A DNA stretch of 64,000 bases from Actinernus sp. WN-2022 (GCA_030867875.1 JAOWCC010000577.1:93849740-93913739), one strand, 5' to 3'. Positions 10,570 to 21,934 are shown, counted from the first letter of the stretch. Made by a program: numbers and translations. The notes: generated by a model not told the origin, from the letters alone.

Positions 10570-10650
10570 TCTGGGTGCCAGAGGTTCTACTGCCCTCAAT
10601 AAGCCAAAGTTTAGATCGACGAGAAGGCTGGGAGAACCTCTGGACGCGCG
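10570..10650. repeat. Short inverted repeat
   Basis: TGCCAGAGGTTCT (about 10577) and AGAACCTCTGGA (about 10631) form a stem with a ~45 bp loop. It lies in the intron between the DBB and TIG-like exons and has no coding content. Confidence 0.5.
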
Positions 10651-11222
10651 AAGTATGACTCTCACTTCCATGCCAGACTAATCCCTTTTGATTGACACCT
10701 GAGAAACCTTTTTCTAGCAAATTGATTAAACCGGTTTTGTCCACGTAGGCTTAATTCCCAACGGTTAATGAAAAGCCAGCACTTTCGGACAGCTGAAATA
10801 AATTGCACTTTCCTCTCCCTAGGGCCGAAGCACTACACAGAACAGGTCAGCTGGTTTAAATGTTCTTTAATTCGGCCGTTTTCTGGAGTGTTACAGAGCT
10901 CGAGGGAACTCTAGCCTGCGTTGCGGCTCTGGAGTATCGCAGCGCAGCGAGCGGAGATTAGGGGGATTGGGGCGAGAGAAAAAAAGAGAGGGGGAGGGGG
11001 TGGGGAGAAGAGGAAGAGAGAGCTTGCCGGCAAGCCATGGTTTTTATGGTATCCACCCACTAATTAAAATGCATAAAATTAGTAAGTCATTCGATCGATT
11101 CATCCAATCATCATGCGGCGGAAGTGAAAACCATGTTTAATATCTGACAAACTCACGCGTGGAATTTCAAGGAATCTCAACTCGAGCGTAAAATTCAAAA
11201 CAAAAATATACGAACTTGGAGA

Positions 11223-11366
11223 ATGTCAGCTGAAACTCCGAAAAAACATGTGAAGACAAGGCCTAAACCCAAACCTGTAAATGTCAACGACTTTTGCAGG
11301 ATATGTAATGTATATTTTAAGGTAGCGTTTGGGAATTCAAATATTTCCACGGCGAGAATCTGTTGA
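11223..11366 (+). pseudogene. Transposon ORF start with CR[IV]C...FGN...ENL domain (frameshifted)
   Basis: ATG at 11223 opens a frame with a basic stretch rich in KP, then NDFCRICNVYFKVAFGN and ISTA, before a TGA at 11364. One frame over, immediately after the break, the sequence reads ENLLKPSERK. The ORF at 42269-42520 shows the same order, with FCRVC, a YGN, STENLF, then PGKAG. The shared domain is therefore real and the copy here is broken by a frameshift. Two cysteines in a CxxC suggest half of a zinc site; the partner residues were not identified. It probably belongs to the transposon rather than the host. Confidence 0.6.
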
Positions 11367-11879
11367 AGCCTTCAGAAAGAAAATACCCTGCGAGCAGAGG
11401 TTTCTCATCTCTTTGCCTTTCCGGTCGCCGAAAGAAACCTCTGCCACGAAACGACTGCTTTTCGCGTTGAGCATGCGCCATGGTATCTGGATTTCCATTG
11501 GCCGAGAAAATCGAGACGGTAAACATTGTAATTAAATTCATTGTAGATTTCAGATTGTTCATTTCCTATTGTTGGCGAAGTGGAGAAAATAAAATATATT
11601 TCCTTCTTCAAGCTTTCTTTAGGATAAATTAAGGTAGATTTATTGAACGGTATAATTGCGAGGTCTTCTGAGCAGTTTAGCAAAGTAAGAAGAAGACAAA
11701 GCCGGAGTTTGAAGCCCTTTCGTATCAATCGTCGGCAAAACAAAAACTGCGCGATGACATAAATAACGGCTGCGAAGGATACTGTGGGCTCTAGCAGAAG
11801 CAGCGAAGATCGCCAAAAAGTCATGCCCGAACGATATCAAACAGGTAAAACCGGTTTGTAACTAGTTTATCACGTGGTT

Positions 11880-12490
11880 TACCTCCTGAATATAAAGTGA
11901 ACTGTATAAAGACGCCACCAAATCAGAAAAGAACACTGCCGACCACAATAATACCGGAAGGAAGTTCTGCCAAAAGAAGCGCCAAAAACCATCCACGCAG
12001 CGTTACGAAATCATCAAAGCAGCTCGTATTTTCGGAAGCACAAGCCTGTTCCTGGAACACACAGGTCCATGTTTCGACCGTGTGCGATTCGTCGACGACA
12101 ATACAAGCAAGACGCTTGTGGAGTTCCGATGCAGAGTTCTTCAGCTGATCGCGAAATTCGCTCTCTTTACTTCTTCTGCAGAACTAAACAGCAATTTGAA
12201 GTTGCACTTCTGCAGTTCCTCGGGTTTTAGGTCTGAAAGTTCGGCAGCAGGATAACCTAATGAACTTAACTGGTTCAATTAATATTTCACAATACTATCC
12301 AAAGGAGCAATAACTAGTAAGCAATAACCAAAACGACAAGCCGGCCATCATTTTCGACGTCTTTAACACTAGTGAATGCTTGGAATATCCTACTTTTTCC
12401 AAACCCAGTTGGGATTACAGCTAGAACATCTCTTCCAGACAAAAGATCTCTAATAGCCTTGCTCCTGTTCTTTCTTTAAATTCATTGCTG
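11880..12490 (-). pseudogene. RecQ-like SF2 helicase fragment (transposon-borne, broken)
   Basis: Read from right to left, one frame gives DLLSGRDVLAVIPTGFGKS with a Walker A (PTGFGKS, about 12391-12420). After stops and frame changes comes LKPEELQKCNFKLLFSSAEE (about 12165-12225). A third frame then gives CIVVDESHTVETWT, a DEAH-type box (DESH, about 12068-12110). PTGFGKS and VVDESH followed by a tryptophan are typical of RecQ helicases. At least two frameshifts and several stops make it a pseudogene. The motif III and C-terminal helicase lobe were not seen. Confidence 0.65.
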
Positions 12491-12739
12491 AGGGAATTCA
12501 CGGTGTGTTAAGGTTTCTGCTCTTATCGCATGCCACGCATGAATAAAATTTAATGATTTCTGTCAATCACGCATTTTAGCCAATAGCAATACGCGGCCTT
12601 CCGAGGCCGAGAGTTATCAAAATAACCATGGCTTGCGGCAGGCGCTCTCTTCCTCTCCTCCCCACCCCCTCCCCCCCCCCCCCCCCCCCCCTCTCTTTTT
12701 CTCTCTCGCCCCAATCCCCCTAATCTCTGCTCTATTTTG

Positions 12740-13700
12740 TTGGCTAAGGGCTGATGAGCTGCACATGCAATGGAAAAGGTGACGGCATACAACATGAACA
12801 TGACGCGTATGCGTGCATGCGGAGATGAAACAGAATTTAAAGTTGGAAATTGAATATTTTACGCGTTACAGCAAAACTTCAGACTGATCACCGAGATAAT
12901 TTGGAAAATCGCAAATTCCCATAAATGACAAATGTAGGGAAAACTGAAAACACGATTGCACGCTTCCCAGCACAGCTACATCCCTCAAATTTTGATCAGT
13001 TAATCTTTTACCTGGTATCTGAAGTTTGCAGAGAGTGAATATTTCAGAAATTCGATTTTACGGAAATTATTTGGCATCGGATTCCCATACAAACACTGTA
13101 TTTCGCACTATGTTTGCACCCTTTTCAAATTGTCGGAATTAACCGCGAACTGGTCTATTGAGTCCAAGGCCCCATAAAATTTGTCGCATGAAATTTGGTT
13201 GAAGTGGGTCACAGAAAACTGTTTAGCCGGTTAAAATCATATACAAAACTAAATTTCCGATTTGATAGGCACTTTAAATAGTTTATATGCCCATCTATCA
13301 AAATCAGGTTTTCAGTTTTATTCATATGAGATCCAGTAATTTTATTTCAATCGATATATTCTATCTTGAATTCTCAAACTCATTAATAATTCACAAGTTA
13401 TTCATGCAATGGAGGGACTGTATTTGGTCACATGTATAGGTCTTGAAACCCGGTCAAACCCTAGTTCGAAGCTTCGTCAGGAGTTCCAAATGCACTAGTG
13501 TTTGATCAGATTTTCCAACTCTAGTGATCAATATTTCTTGATCACCATATTCATGAACCACTAACTACTTATAAACTTATAACGAACTACAAATAAGGAG
13601 TGAAGAAGTAAAGAACGACATAGAAGAAGTGTGCCTCCACTGGAGTTCGAACCTCGACCCTTCCAACTGCTTGTACTAACTCTTCACCAAGGGCGGTGTA
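12740..13700. other. No gene recognised (intron)
   Basis: AT-rich intronic sequence. GGCACTTTAA at about 13266 resembles one end of the TTAA MITEs seen elsewhere, but no partner end was found. A B-box-like GTTCGAACC lies at 13654 without a convincing A box. Confidence 0.5.
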
Positions 13701-13711
13701 ATCTTACGAGT

Positions 13712-13913
13712 TTTTTTTTTCTTGGGAGATAGGTAATAGGACATTAGGGAATAGGATATTGGGGACTGTACACAGGCTAAAATGGATAAATAAACTGTAA
13801 GCTAAGTAGACTATGTCGTCCAGGTCTTATAACGCATAACCGTAATTCATTTGGGTCTGGAAATACCCTAATGCCATATTCCCTAATACACTATTCCCTA
13901 ATGTCCTATTCCC
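13712..13913. mobile_element. Small MITE / foldback, ~200 bp
   Basis: The left end GGGAGATAGGTAATAGGACA is mirrored by TGTCCTATTCCCTATCTCCC at the right end, with further ATTAGGGAATAG words inside. It has no ORF. Confidence 0.7.
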
Positions 13914-14466
13914 TATCTCCCAGACAACATTAATTGAAATAATAATAGATTCTCATCGTACGACCCCGCACCCAAGCGCCCCAAGGCTAGGTTTAAGATA
14001 TGAGAAGAGACGAGCCCTGCGGCGAGGGAGCGGGAGTAGGGAGGTGAATACCGACCGGCGCTCAAAGCTGCGGGAGGAGGGTGGGGCGATGAATTCCAAA
14101 TCCGATGGCAGTTCGACGAATTGAGAGAGGATGAGAGATTACTGAATAAGAGGGCAGCGTATTTATACTATTCTGACACCGGAGTAATCCGTGTGCATAC
14201 CCACGGGCGCATGCTGTCCCTATCGATAATAGGTTCCATAATTTAGGACGCTTGCCCGCGGCGGCGCCAATGAGAATAGCTGTATACACTACTGGTACGC
14301 TAGTTGAAATCACTGCTAGCAAAAAAAGAATAATAAGCCATCTATTGAATAATTATATACAACAGTTCGGACGGTAAACTTGCTAATGATGTTTGAAAAG
14401 AAGCGTATGTACATTTTCGGTTTAGCCATTCGCATGAGAATTAATTTCAAACCCTCATTGTTCGTG

Positions 14467-14570
14467 TTTCATCAGGGGTCCAAATATTTCGAAAACAATA
14501 AAACCCTCGAGGCTACGCCTCTTGGATTTCATTTGTTTTCTCATTATTTGGAACCCCTGGTAAAACACTC
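14467..14570. repeat. Foldback repeat
   Basis: CAGGGGTCCAAATATTTCGA is mirrored by an imperfect copy ending ATTTGGAACCCCTG about 50 bp away. A similar hairpin style, with different sequence, occurs at 16528-16600. Confidence 0.6.
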
Positions 14571-14652
14571 CAATTCGTGTTTGAAATAGTACGTCAAAAG
14601 CCAGTAATATTAAACCACTTGCAATAATTCTAAAATATAGATAAATCCTTAC

Positions 14653-14797
14653 TTGGTGCCTCTACAACCAGAGTGCTAGAACTGATCTTTTGAGCTTTCA
14701 CTTGCATCACACCACGCTTGGTACCTCTGAAGTCAGCACGGAAGCTTCCCTTTGTGGGTAGTCTTTTGTTGAAAACCAGCACTATCTTCTCTTTGCT
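14653..14797 (-). CDS. BCAP/BANK1-like adaptor, TIG-like domain exon (partial gene)
   Basis: A 145 bp minus-strand exon with acceptor TTTTTACACGCAG|AGC and donor CCAA|GTAAGG. It encodes KEKIVLVFNKRLPTKG..., then SSSTLVVEAP, starting in frame 0 and ending with one extra base. In vertebrate BCAP the corresponding stretch is a beta-rich segment between the N-terminal TIR-like domain and the DBB helices. The join to the next exon (9738-10007) gives VEAP followed by YYPPEKVEV, matching the family's AP--PPG-V pattern. The intron is ~4.6 kb and holds the helicase-bearing transposon. The exon encoding the segment just upstream was not found. Confidence 0.75.
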
Positions 14798-14997
14798 CTG
14801 CGTGTAAAAATAACAACCATTTTTAAATCATTGAAATCGTACTTACAACTGTAACTAAACCAAATAATACTTAGTTTTACCAACTTAACAACAACGTGTT
14901 GTAGAAAATCAATAAAAAAATTAAAAATATTCATAAGGGTGATCCAATTGCAGAATTCAAGTCACATGGATACCTCTGTATATCCCCTATATAGCAG

Positions 14998-15245
14998 GAG
15001 TGGCGCAGTGGTTAAGCGCTTCGCCTCTCACCTCCGTGGCCCAGGTTCGATCCCCGGATGCGGCGCCATATGTGAGTTGAGTTTGTTGGTACCTCAACCT
15101 TGTTCTGAGAGTTTTACTCCGGGTCCTCCGGTTTTCCTCCCTCCACAAAAACCAACACACTAAATTGCAATTCGATCTGTGGGTTAGCCGGGTCCTGGCT
15201 TTGATCAGCCCCTATGGTTGTTTCAGGTCCGGTTAGAAATTCAGA
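14998..15245 (+). mobile_element. tRNA-derived SINE, copy 2 (best preserved)
   Basis: The tRNA head GCAGGAGTGGCGCAGTGGTT has a good A box (TGGCGCAGTGG), and the B box GGTTCGATCCC follows at about 15044. The body shares GGTTTTCCTCCCTCCACAAA, ATTCGATCTGTG and TTTGATCAGCCCC with copy 1. It ends near GTTAGAAATTCAG, as does the 60.5 kb copy. It lies just upstream of the TIG-like exon, in the intron. Confidence 0.85.
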
Positions 15246-15249
15246 GTTC

Positions 15250-16520
15250 AGAGTAAATACACACGGCCGACACGGCCAATTCTAGGCATCCACCATCAGT
15301 AGGGACGATAGGAACACGAGTGACTTTAGGCAAGTACTAATTATTAACAAGGTTAATGAGGTTGTTAATAGGATGTTAATTGGATGTTATTTATTTATAT
15401 TGAGATTACTCGGAATATTCCTGCACTACCATTACTAAAGAGAGGATTTTCCACTTCGCGATTTTGGTGTGAATCAACTGCTGTTCTTATCTATAGTTCT
15501 GAAATTCTTTTAAGAATATTTAGCCAGGAATCGTTATTGGTTTACCATGATTATTGGTGTAAAATCCCGTAGCGAAGTTCCGTGGTACTAACCTCACATG
15601 CAGTCAATCAGATTGTTTGATCTACTACTCAGTTGGTACACCCTTACCAAATGTAGGTACATTATATATACCTACATTATATATACCTAAATTATGCCCG
15701 AAATGTACCCGCTTAAAAATAGGTAGCATTGTGGGATATACCCCAAATATACCACCTCTAATATTTTGAAATTTTGAATGTATCTCTTCAAATTTCTAAA
15801 ACAGATTGAGCATAAATTTCCCAAATATACTTCTTCAATTAAAGAAAATACTATATTGAATATAAAGACCAGAATTTCAGTTGTGGGAAATTGACTAATA
15901 AACAATATCAAGTGATTACATAAACGACCAGATTGCTAGCATTTAGCATATTATTAAGGTTCACTACTACGCAGAATAAAACATTCATCAGTGTGACGTG
16001 TGTTCTCTCAGATGTAAACTAATCGCAAACAAAATCCACAAGCTGCCTCTCAATCAGTTCCCAAGCGAAGGGGTAAATGGTGGTACACAATCTGCGAAAT
16101 AACACAGTATTCTGAAACTCATGAATAATGAATGAGATCAACAGCCAATCGAGTCATCCCATCTTAGTCAGGCGGATGAATCTTGATACCCAATGAAACA
16201 CCAGATCAAGATTGCTCCGCCCGGTTAGTACAAACACCGATCAAGACACTTGAATTTAACTAAGTACCAAGGATTACATCATAGGTATGGCTTTACATGA
16301 CTAGAGGTGAAGGAAAAGATGGAAATAAAAACAGCCACGTAGTGTCTCTCGAACCTTCCACCTCATGAATTCGCCCGACTTCTAGTCCTCTAGGCACTTT
16401 GTTGAAATGACAAACAGAAAATAACGATGATCAACAATCGTATGCAGCATAATACCAGGAAAACAATACTTCCTAATGATTTATGAATACAGGTATTGTT
16501 TGAGAAGTCTTATCAAAAAC
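15250..16520. other. No gene recognised
   Basis: AT-rich, with a short duplicated TACATTATATATACC tract near 15657-15690. No exon with both splice sites and a recognisable product was found. Confidence 0.5.
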
Positions 16521-16527
16521 TCGTTCT

Positions 16528-16600
16528 GCGTGTTTGCCCGTCGTATCAAAACACCTCGAAAGCAATAAATCTCTCGGGTTGCTTTCTCGGTATTTTGATA
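16528..16600. repeat. Foldback repeat
   Basis: GTATCAAAACACCTCGAAAG is mirrored by CTTTCTCGGTATTTTGATAC across a short loop. Confidence 0.7.
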
Positions 16601-16639
16601 CCACAGTCAAACACTTTTACTCATGTTTGATATATATAA

Positions 16640-17170
16640 ATGCACTGCATCGTCTTTCTTGTCATGATCGCTCAGTTGTTAACGCTTATAATAAAGGAAG
16701 CACCGATTTCTCTCAAGTACTGTTCATGCAATGTGAGAATTACAGAAAATGTAGTTTGGAGAAACGTTTTCATGGACCTCTTTCTGATGCCGATAATCGA
16801 TATCCCGTAACAATTGCTTCATTTCTATGCTGAGTGATGATTCTAGTCTCGTGAACCGTATCACTCACTCGCTAAGGTGTTAGCACGCCAAAGAGCCTGG
16901 AAAGGAGCTTGATGATTTATTCAATATTTTCATATCAATATTAAAGTTTCATCAAAAAATGTTGAATTCACGTGCCTAATGTTTTTCTTCCAGGTCCATA
17001 TCGCCGGTTTTCCCTTCGTTACTGTCTGTATAGTTCTCTTCCGTTTATATATATACATACCTAGATTGCATCCCTCTAAGCCATGAAGGAGATGTTTGTG
17101 TTTAGTTACTGCCGATACTGACGTAAAAGTCTAATTACGCCACGCTGAATTAAACCAACGGTGCAATCTG
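16640..17170. other. No gene recognised
   Basis: AT-rich sequence next to the LINE tail. No coding or repeat signal that I can support. Confidence 0.5.
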
Positions 17171-17182
17171 AGTGAGGCTTCC

Positions 17183-18813
17183 CTATCTATCTATCTATCT
17201 ATCTATCTTCCATTACTTGACTCCATCAGTATAAATGATGATTATTTCAAGTTTGTCAGTATAGTCATAGGAAATAAATATGTAAATAATTAATTAACTG
17301 CTTGAAAAGAAAATAGATGGTCAAGTTTCAATTTAAAGGAAGATGTAGTATTAGCTTGTATTACATCAGAGGGCAGCGTATTCCATGTTCGTATTGTTCT
17401 TGGGAAGAAAGATAATTTGTGATAGTCCGTCACTGAAGAGGTAGCTCTGTAGGAGTATTCGTTTATGTGGCGGCTTGAACGACCCATAGGCGTTAAATAC
17501 TTCTTGCAATCAAATTCGACTAGGCCATTATGTATATTATCAAGCATGATTAGCCTGTTCTTGTCTCTTCTTGTCTCAAGTGACTCCCAGGTCAGTTCTT
17601 TGAGCATTTCACTGACGCTTGATATGTTATGATACCGTTTGAGGACGAAGCGCGCTGTTCATCTCTGTACCATTTCTATTTTGTTTATATTTTCTTTTGT
17701 GTATGGGTCCGAAACCGTGGAGGCATATTCCACTGTTTGGCGGACCAAGCTCTTATAGGCTCCTGTTTTTAGAGTGGGAGAATTGATTCGGAGGTTTCTT
17801 TTCAGAAAGCCAAGTGTACGGTTGGCTTTATTAGCAATGTTTGTAATGTGGCAGTTCCATCAAGATCTGGTGTGAATGTGATTCCTAGATATTTAGCAGA
17901 GTCTGTGGTCTTGAGGGCTTGTCCCTGTAAAGTATAGTTATGGACAATGGGGTTCTGTTTGCGAGTAACCCGTAGAACATGGCATTTATCAGTATTGAAT
18001 TCCATAAGCCATTTGCCTTCCCACGTTTCAAGTTTGTTCAAATCGTTTTGGAGGATTACGGTATATATCATTGTGTGAGTGTATAGCAAGGTACAGGAGA
18101 ATATCATCTGCAAACAGGCAAACATTTGAGTTTAGGTATCAAGTAAGTCATTTATGTAGAATAAGAATAAGCATGGGCCCAGCACTGATCGCTGTGGAAC
18201 CCCAGACTTTACATGGGCAGTATGTGAGTTTTCTCCAGCCACGACAACCTGTTGGGATCGGTTTGTTAAGAAGGCTTGGATCCATCGGTTTGTCTTCTCT
18301 CTTATTCCATAGTAATCTAATTTGGAAGTGAGGCGTTGATGACCAACTTTGTCAAATGCCTTACTAAAGTCCATAATGAGGACGTCAGTTTGGCCACCTC
18401 CTTGCATGTTTTTTTGCCAAATCGTGGAACAACTCAAGCAGTTGTGTTTCACACGACCTTTTTTCTCTGAAGCCATGTTGTATAGGTGGTACAAAATGTT
18501 GTTATTATTGGCATGTCGCATGATACTACTAGCCAATACAGTTTGATGTACATGTCAGTGAAATTGGTCTGTAATTTACGGGGTGACATGTGTTGCCTCG
18601 TTTGTACACAGCGGTGACATATGCTGTTTTCCAATCCTCTGGTACTTCGCCACAATCATATGATTTCCTGAATATGGTCGTTATCGCAAGGGCCAGTGTG
18701 TTGGCCAGTTCTTTTAGGTCTGGTCCAGAGGCTTTATGGAATTTGAGCTGTTGTAGCAGCTTCAAGATTCCGGCTTCAAGACAAGAGACTTTATTTGTAA
18801 CATTCACACACAT
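17183..18813 (-). mobile_element. CR1/jockey-like LINE relic with (AGAT)n tail
   Basis: Minus-strand frames in order give KASGPD...LKELANTLA...VPEDWKTA...NYRPISLTC (18540-18760) and MDFSKAFDKVGHQRL with SGVPQRSVLGPCLFLFYINDL (18150-18390). The catalytic LFADDILLY follows (about 18090-18120, shifted frame), then WLMEFNTDKC...YLGITF. The C-terminal block (17290-17607) has LETRR...FPRTIRTWNTLPSDV. The order and motifs are those of CR1/jockey-type non-LTR elements. At least three frameshifts separate the blocks; PQR replaces the usual PQG. On the plus strand a (CTAT)n tract at 17183-17208 forms the 3' simple-repeat tail. It is 5' truncated and inactive. Confidence 0.85.
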
Positions 18814-18829
18814 AAATATACATAATTAC

Positions 18830-19310
18830 ATTATGAAAGTACATGAATAGGTTACTGGCAATCTGAAAATAGATAAGCTAATCGAGTCAGATTGCCACAA
18901 TGAGTAACTTACAATGTTCGGTCAGGATAATGTCAATACACATTCACAAAACACACTCACAAAGTGAATAAGTAATTAAATAAGTAAATACATAACATAA
19001 AACTATGAAATAAACATAAAACTATGGAATAAACATATGAAATAAACATAAACATAGGCATCAGTAAGATTCAATGATATTAATTTTAAGAGTTTTTTAT
19101 TTTTCTAAAATCTACGTAATGGCCAAAAAGTTATATCGCTTAAATATTTGATTTTGGAGAAACTTATAATCCAGCATGACCCCAAGTTAAACTAATCAAC
19201 ATGTTAAACGATAAGTAAGTAATTTCTGGTTCCGATTCAGCGAAATATCATCGGTGGCCTAAACAATATATCTTGTCTTACTGGGTTTGCCAAAAAAATG
19301 CGATTTTTCC
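18830..19310. other. No gene recognised
   Basis: AT-rich with short direct repeats (AACATAAAACTATG type near 18995-19045). Confidence 0.5.
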
Positions 19311-19314
19311 CTGC

Positions 19315-20680
19315 TCAGAGGTGCCTTTTCCTCCCTATCTTTTGTAATCCCTTCACGAACTAGCGGGGGGAAAGAAACCTCTGCCCCAACGGCAGTCGCA
19401 ACATTAGGGAACTAGGGACCTCACGTACCAAGGACGACGTCTGTGAAGACGGGACGTAAAAAAGAGTTTTCTCGCTAGATTTGGTGTTTATCGTTCCCTT
19501 TATTCGCCTTTTATTGCTTTTAACATCCACATTTTCGAAAAATATGATAAACATAGTTCCGTCATGCCGAACGTAAAACGGTGTGTTTACTTTCTTACGT
19601 TCGCGTTCTTTTATAACGTGAAATTTGGGTTTTTTCCAGAGAACGGTTGAAATTAGGCGACTGCGTGCATTTTCGCGTGTAGTTATTGTATTTTGTAATT
19701 AAGGCTATTGTTTGCCGTCGTGGTTGCTTAAGTTCCCTACTGTTTGATTTAACCGCCGTCTACGACCATGAACAAATACATTATAAAACTATACAATACG
19801 CATGCTTGTTTAAAAGAACTACTGATTTATATTTGAGCCCGCTATGAAACTGCGCACCCGCCGACGTCAATCATTAGTTCGTACACTAATTAGCGTCGGA
19901 CTACTTTCTCCTCATTGGTTAACCCGTCCAAGCGTGGCAAGTGTTTTCGTGTCGCTTACATTCTCGACCCCAGACCCTTCTCTTATTTCTTACTGCGCAT
20001 GCTCGACGAAATCGTAAGGCTCTGGGAAACTCCAGAATTTAGAGAGCCCTGATTGGTGTTTTATAAAACAATACAGATGACGACATAGCACGTGCGTGCG
20101 TAATTAATTTATTTGCATTTGAAAGGAAGAAAGCAAAATGTCGGGCGAACACAAGCGTGTCTGAAGTTGAGGTCAACTAATTTCGCCAAGTAACCGGAAA
20201 ATTTCAATATTAATACCAAGAGGGCAAATTAATCCCTAATTTCAACGCGCCTACGCGCGCTTAAAATATATTTTTTCTGGATCGTAATGTACTCTCCATA
20301 ATTAATGTCGTCCCCATTTGATTACCTATACTAACTATTGACAATACAGTCTTTTCCTGCCTTTCTAATAACAAACTCTAATGCCAGTTCAAACATCGAG
20401 TTGTCCGCCATTTCGTTCTGGAGTTTTGAGCATGCGCTGTGAGGACTGTAGCCAACCCTCAACCCTCAATTGCATATGTGGAGTTTCCCAGAGCCTTACG
20501 ATTTCGTTGAGCATGCGCAGTAAGAAATAAGAGAAGGGTCTGGGGTCGAGAATGTGTCGCTTAGTAATGCTAACGCATGCGCAACAAACAATGTTGCGAC
20601 TGAAGGCAGGTTTCTTTCTCCCCGCTAGTTCGCAAAGTGATTACAAATGAAAGGGAAGAAAAGGAACCTCTGCTAGCAGC
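19315..20680. mobile_element. Composite TIR element with nested MITE
   Basis: The outer ends are inverted copies: CAGAGGTGCCTTTTCCTCCC...GCGAACTAGCGG-type sequence at 19315-19382 and its mirror at about 20605-20680. A diverged copy of the 9.1 kb MITE (19411-19740) is nested near the left end. A second inverted pair (19957-20037 against 20480-20563) contains CGACCCCAGACCCTTCTCTT and the complement. No ORF. Confidence 0.6.
19411..19740. mobile_element. MITE, second copy of the 9055-9420 family
   Basis: Shares TAGGGACC, GACGGGACGTA, TTTCTTACGTTCGCGTT, GGCGACTGCGTGCATTTTC and a TGGTTGC(T)TAA end with the element at 9055-9420. It is more diverged and its terminal repeats are imperfect. Confidence 0.8.
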
Positions 20681-20699
20681 TCTGTCTACTGTTTTATAC

Positions 20700-21360
20700 T
20701 GTTTTTTCTTTAATTATCAAACGCCCCTAGAATGGAACTCCAGGGGGTACGAGGTTCCAGTAAATATCCATAACCCCACAGTATGACATGCACGGTATCC
20801 ACAAGTTCTCCATTGGGAGGCTATGTTCAATTCTTCCTGTCGAAAGAATAATGGCAGCCAGTTCTGCTGTGTGTGCCTGACTACAAAAAGGAGAAAAGTG
20901 AAACATTCTGTAAACATAAGGAAAAAGGTAAGAAATGCACTATGTTGTTTATTGTTTTCTTGGCGCGTGCAATATTTGCAAAAAAGGTCTAACAGCTTTA
21001 ATTTTGAGTTTTGTTGCAATGACTTATGACTTGAATAACAACAAGTTTGTGCTTTATACAATTCTCAATTGAATGGATTTTCTTATTGTGTGAAATCTAA
21101 TTTTCAGCTTTGTTTGGAAACAGATGCATTTAATTGGTTGATACTCATACATTCTATAGAAAACCAGCAAGATAATACAGTTTCATTTGATAATTCTTCA
21201 TGTTTCAATTTATTTTGATCATAACTAACTGTGGTCTGATTAGAAAGAAAATCGTATTTGGGGAAAGTTCTCAAATTTGTGATTGAATTATATTTGGATT
21301 GAAAGGTTTGGGCCGCCAGACGTCTAGGTTTCAAACATAAACAAATGCGGAAAAAGGTTC
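20700..21360. other. No gene confirmed
   Basis: A plus-strand stretch 20823-20930 is open with a cysteine- and lysine-rich translation and ends at AAAAAG|GTAAGAAA, a usable donor. I cannot name a family for it and no partner exon was found. Confidence 0.4.
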
Positions 21361-21367
21361 ACGCTTA

Positions 21368-21930
21368 TGCACTAGTCAAAGTAAACCCCCACCCCCTCCC
21401 CAACCTGGGACAGGATGCGACAAATGTGGGGCAAGCGATCGCTTTTGACACGGTAGAGTTCCCCAGAGGGTGGGGGAAAATCGGTTATTTGATGCCCCAC
21501 TATGGAGTGTGGGGGAACTGTGGGGCCAACATGGGGAAAAATGTGGCGGGGAATTGTTCATAGAAGACTGGGCTCGAGTTTTGTGTTCACAGAAAACATG
21601 GAGGCTCTGCATGCGAAGAAGGTATGATTTCAATCGCTTAAATATCATACTTTTTTAAGAGTCATCGCTTGCGAATGGTTTTACATTCCAATAAAAGACA
21701 CAACCCAGACCACTGCAAGCTAAAATGTGTGAAGTTTGTAAAACAAAAATGACTTATTTTTAGTGATTTGTCCCCTGGGGTGGGGGCATTTGCCTGCATT
21801 TACTGTCCACAATTGCTGCAATAGGTGGGGCATTTTCTGTTTTTTGCTTTCCCTGTGAGGCAAAATCCCCACAATCCCCACCCTATCCCGGGTTTGGGGG
21901 GGGGGGTGGGGGTTTACTTTGACTAGTGCA
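21368..21930. mobile_element. Harbinger-like MITE with TTA target duplication
   Basis: Terminal inverted repeats TGCACTAGTCAAAGTAAACC (left) and the exact mirror at the right end are flanked by TTA on both sides (21365-21367, 21931-21933). A 3 bp TWA target duplication is typical of PIF/Harbinger. The inner part is G/C-run rich (GTGGGG words) with no real ORF. 563 bp. Confidence 0.8.
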
Positions 21931-21934
21931 TTAA

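Larger units (their letters stand above)
10949..12732. mobile_element. Decayed TIR DNA transposon with CxxC-domain ORF and RecQ-like helicase debris
   Basis: The left end GAGCGGAGATTAGGGGGATT and the inverted right end GAGCAGAGATTAGGGGGATT begin inverted repeats of ~100 bp (10949-11050, 12615-12732). These contain long purine tracts and end near GCCATGGTT. Inside, a plus-strand ORF near the left end has a CRIC zinc-ribbon-like motif, and minus-strand fragments read inward from the right end encode a RecQ-type SF2 helicase. This convergent layout recurs, with a related CxxC domain, at 40501-42715. Academ-group transposons are known to encode SF2 helicases, so that assignment is possible but unproven. 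The element sits in an intron of the BCAP/BANK-like gene. Confidence 0.65.

Noticed and set aside
11405..11840. Hydrophobic 139-codon minus-strand ORF as a membrane protein
   Set aside because: It lies within the transposon interior, overlaps other frames and shows no family motif.
12665..12692. Long C run as a regulatory element
   Set aside because: It is a purine/pyrimidine homopolymer within the transposon's terminal repeat and its length is assembly-sensitive.
13645..13710. Possible tRNA (B-box-like GTTCGAACC)
   Set aside because: No acceptable A box or cloverleaf.
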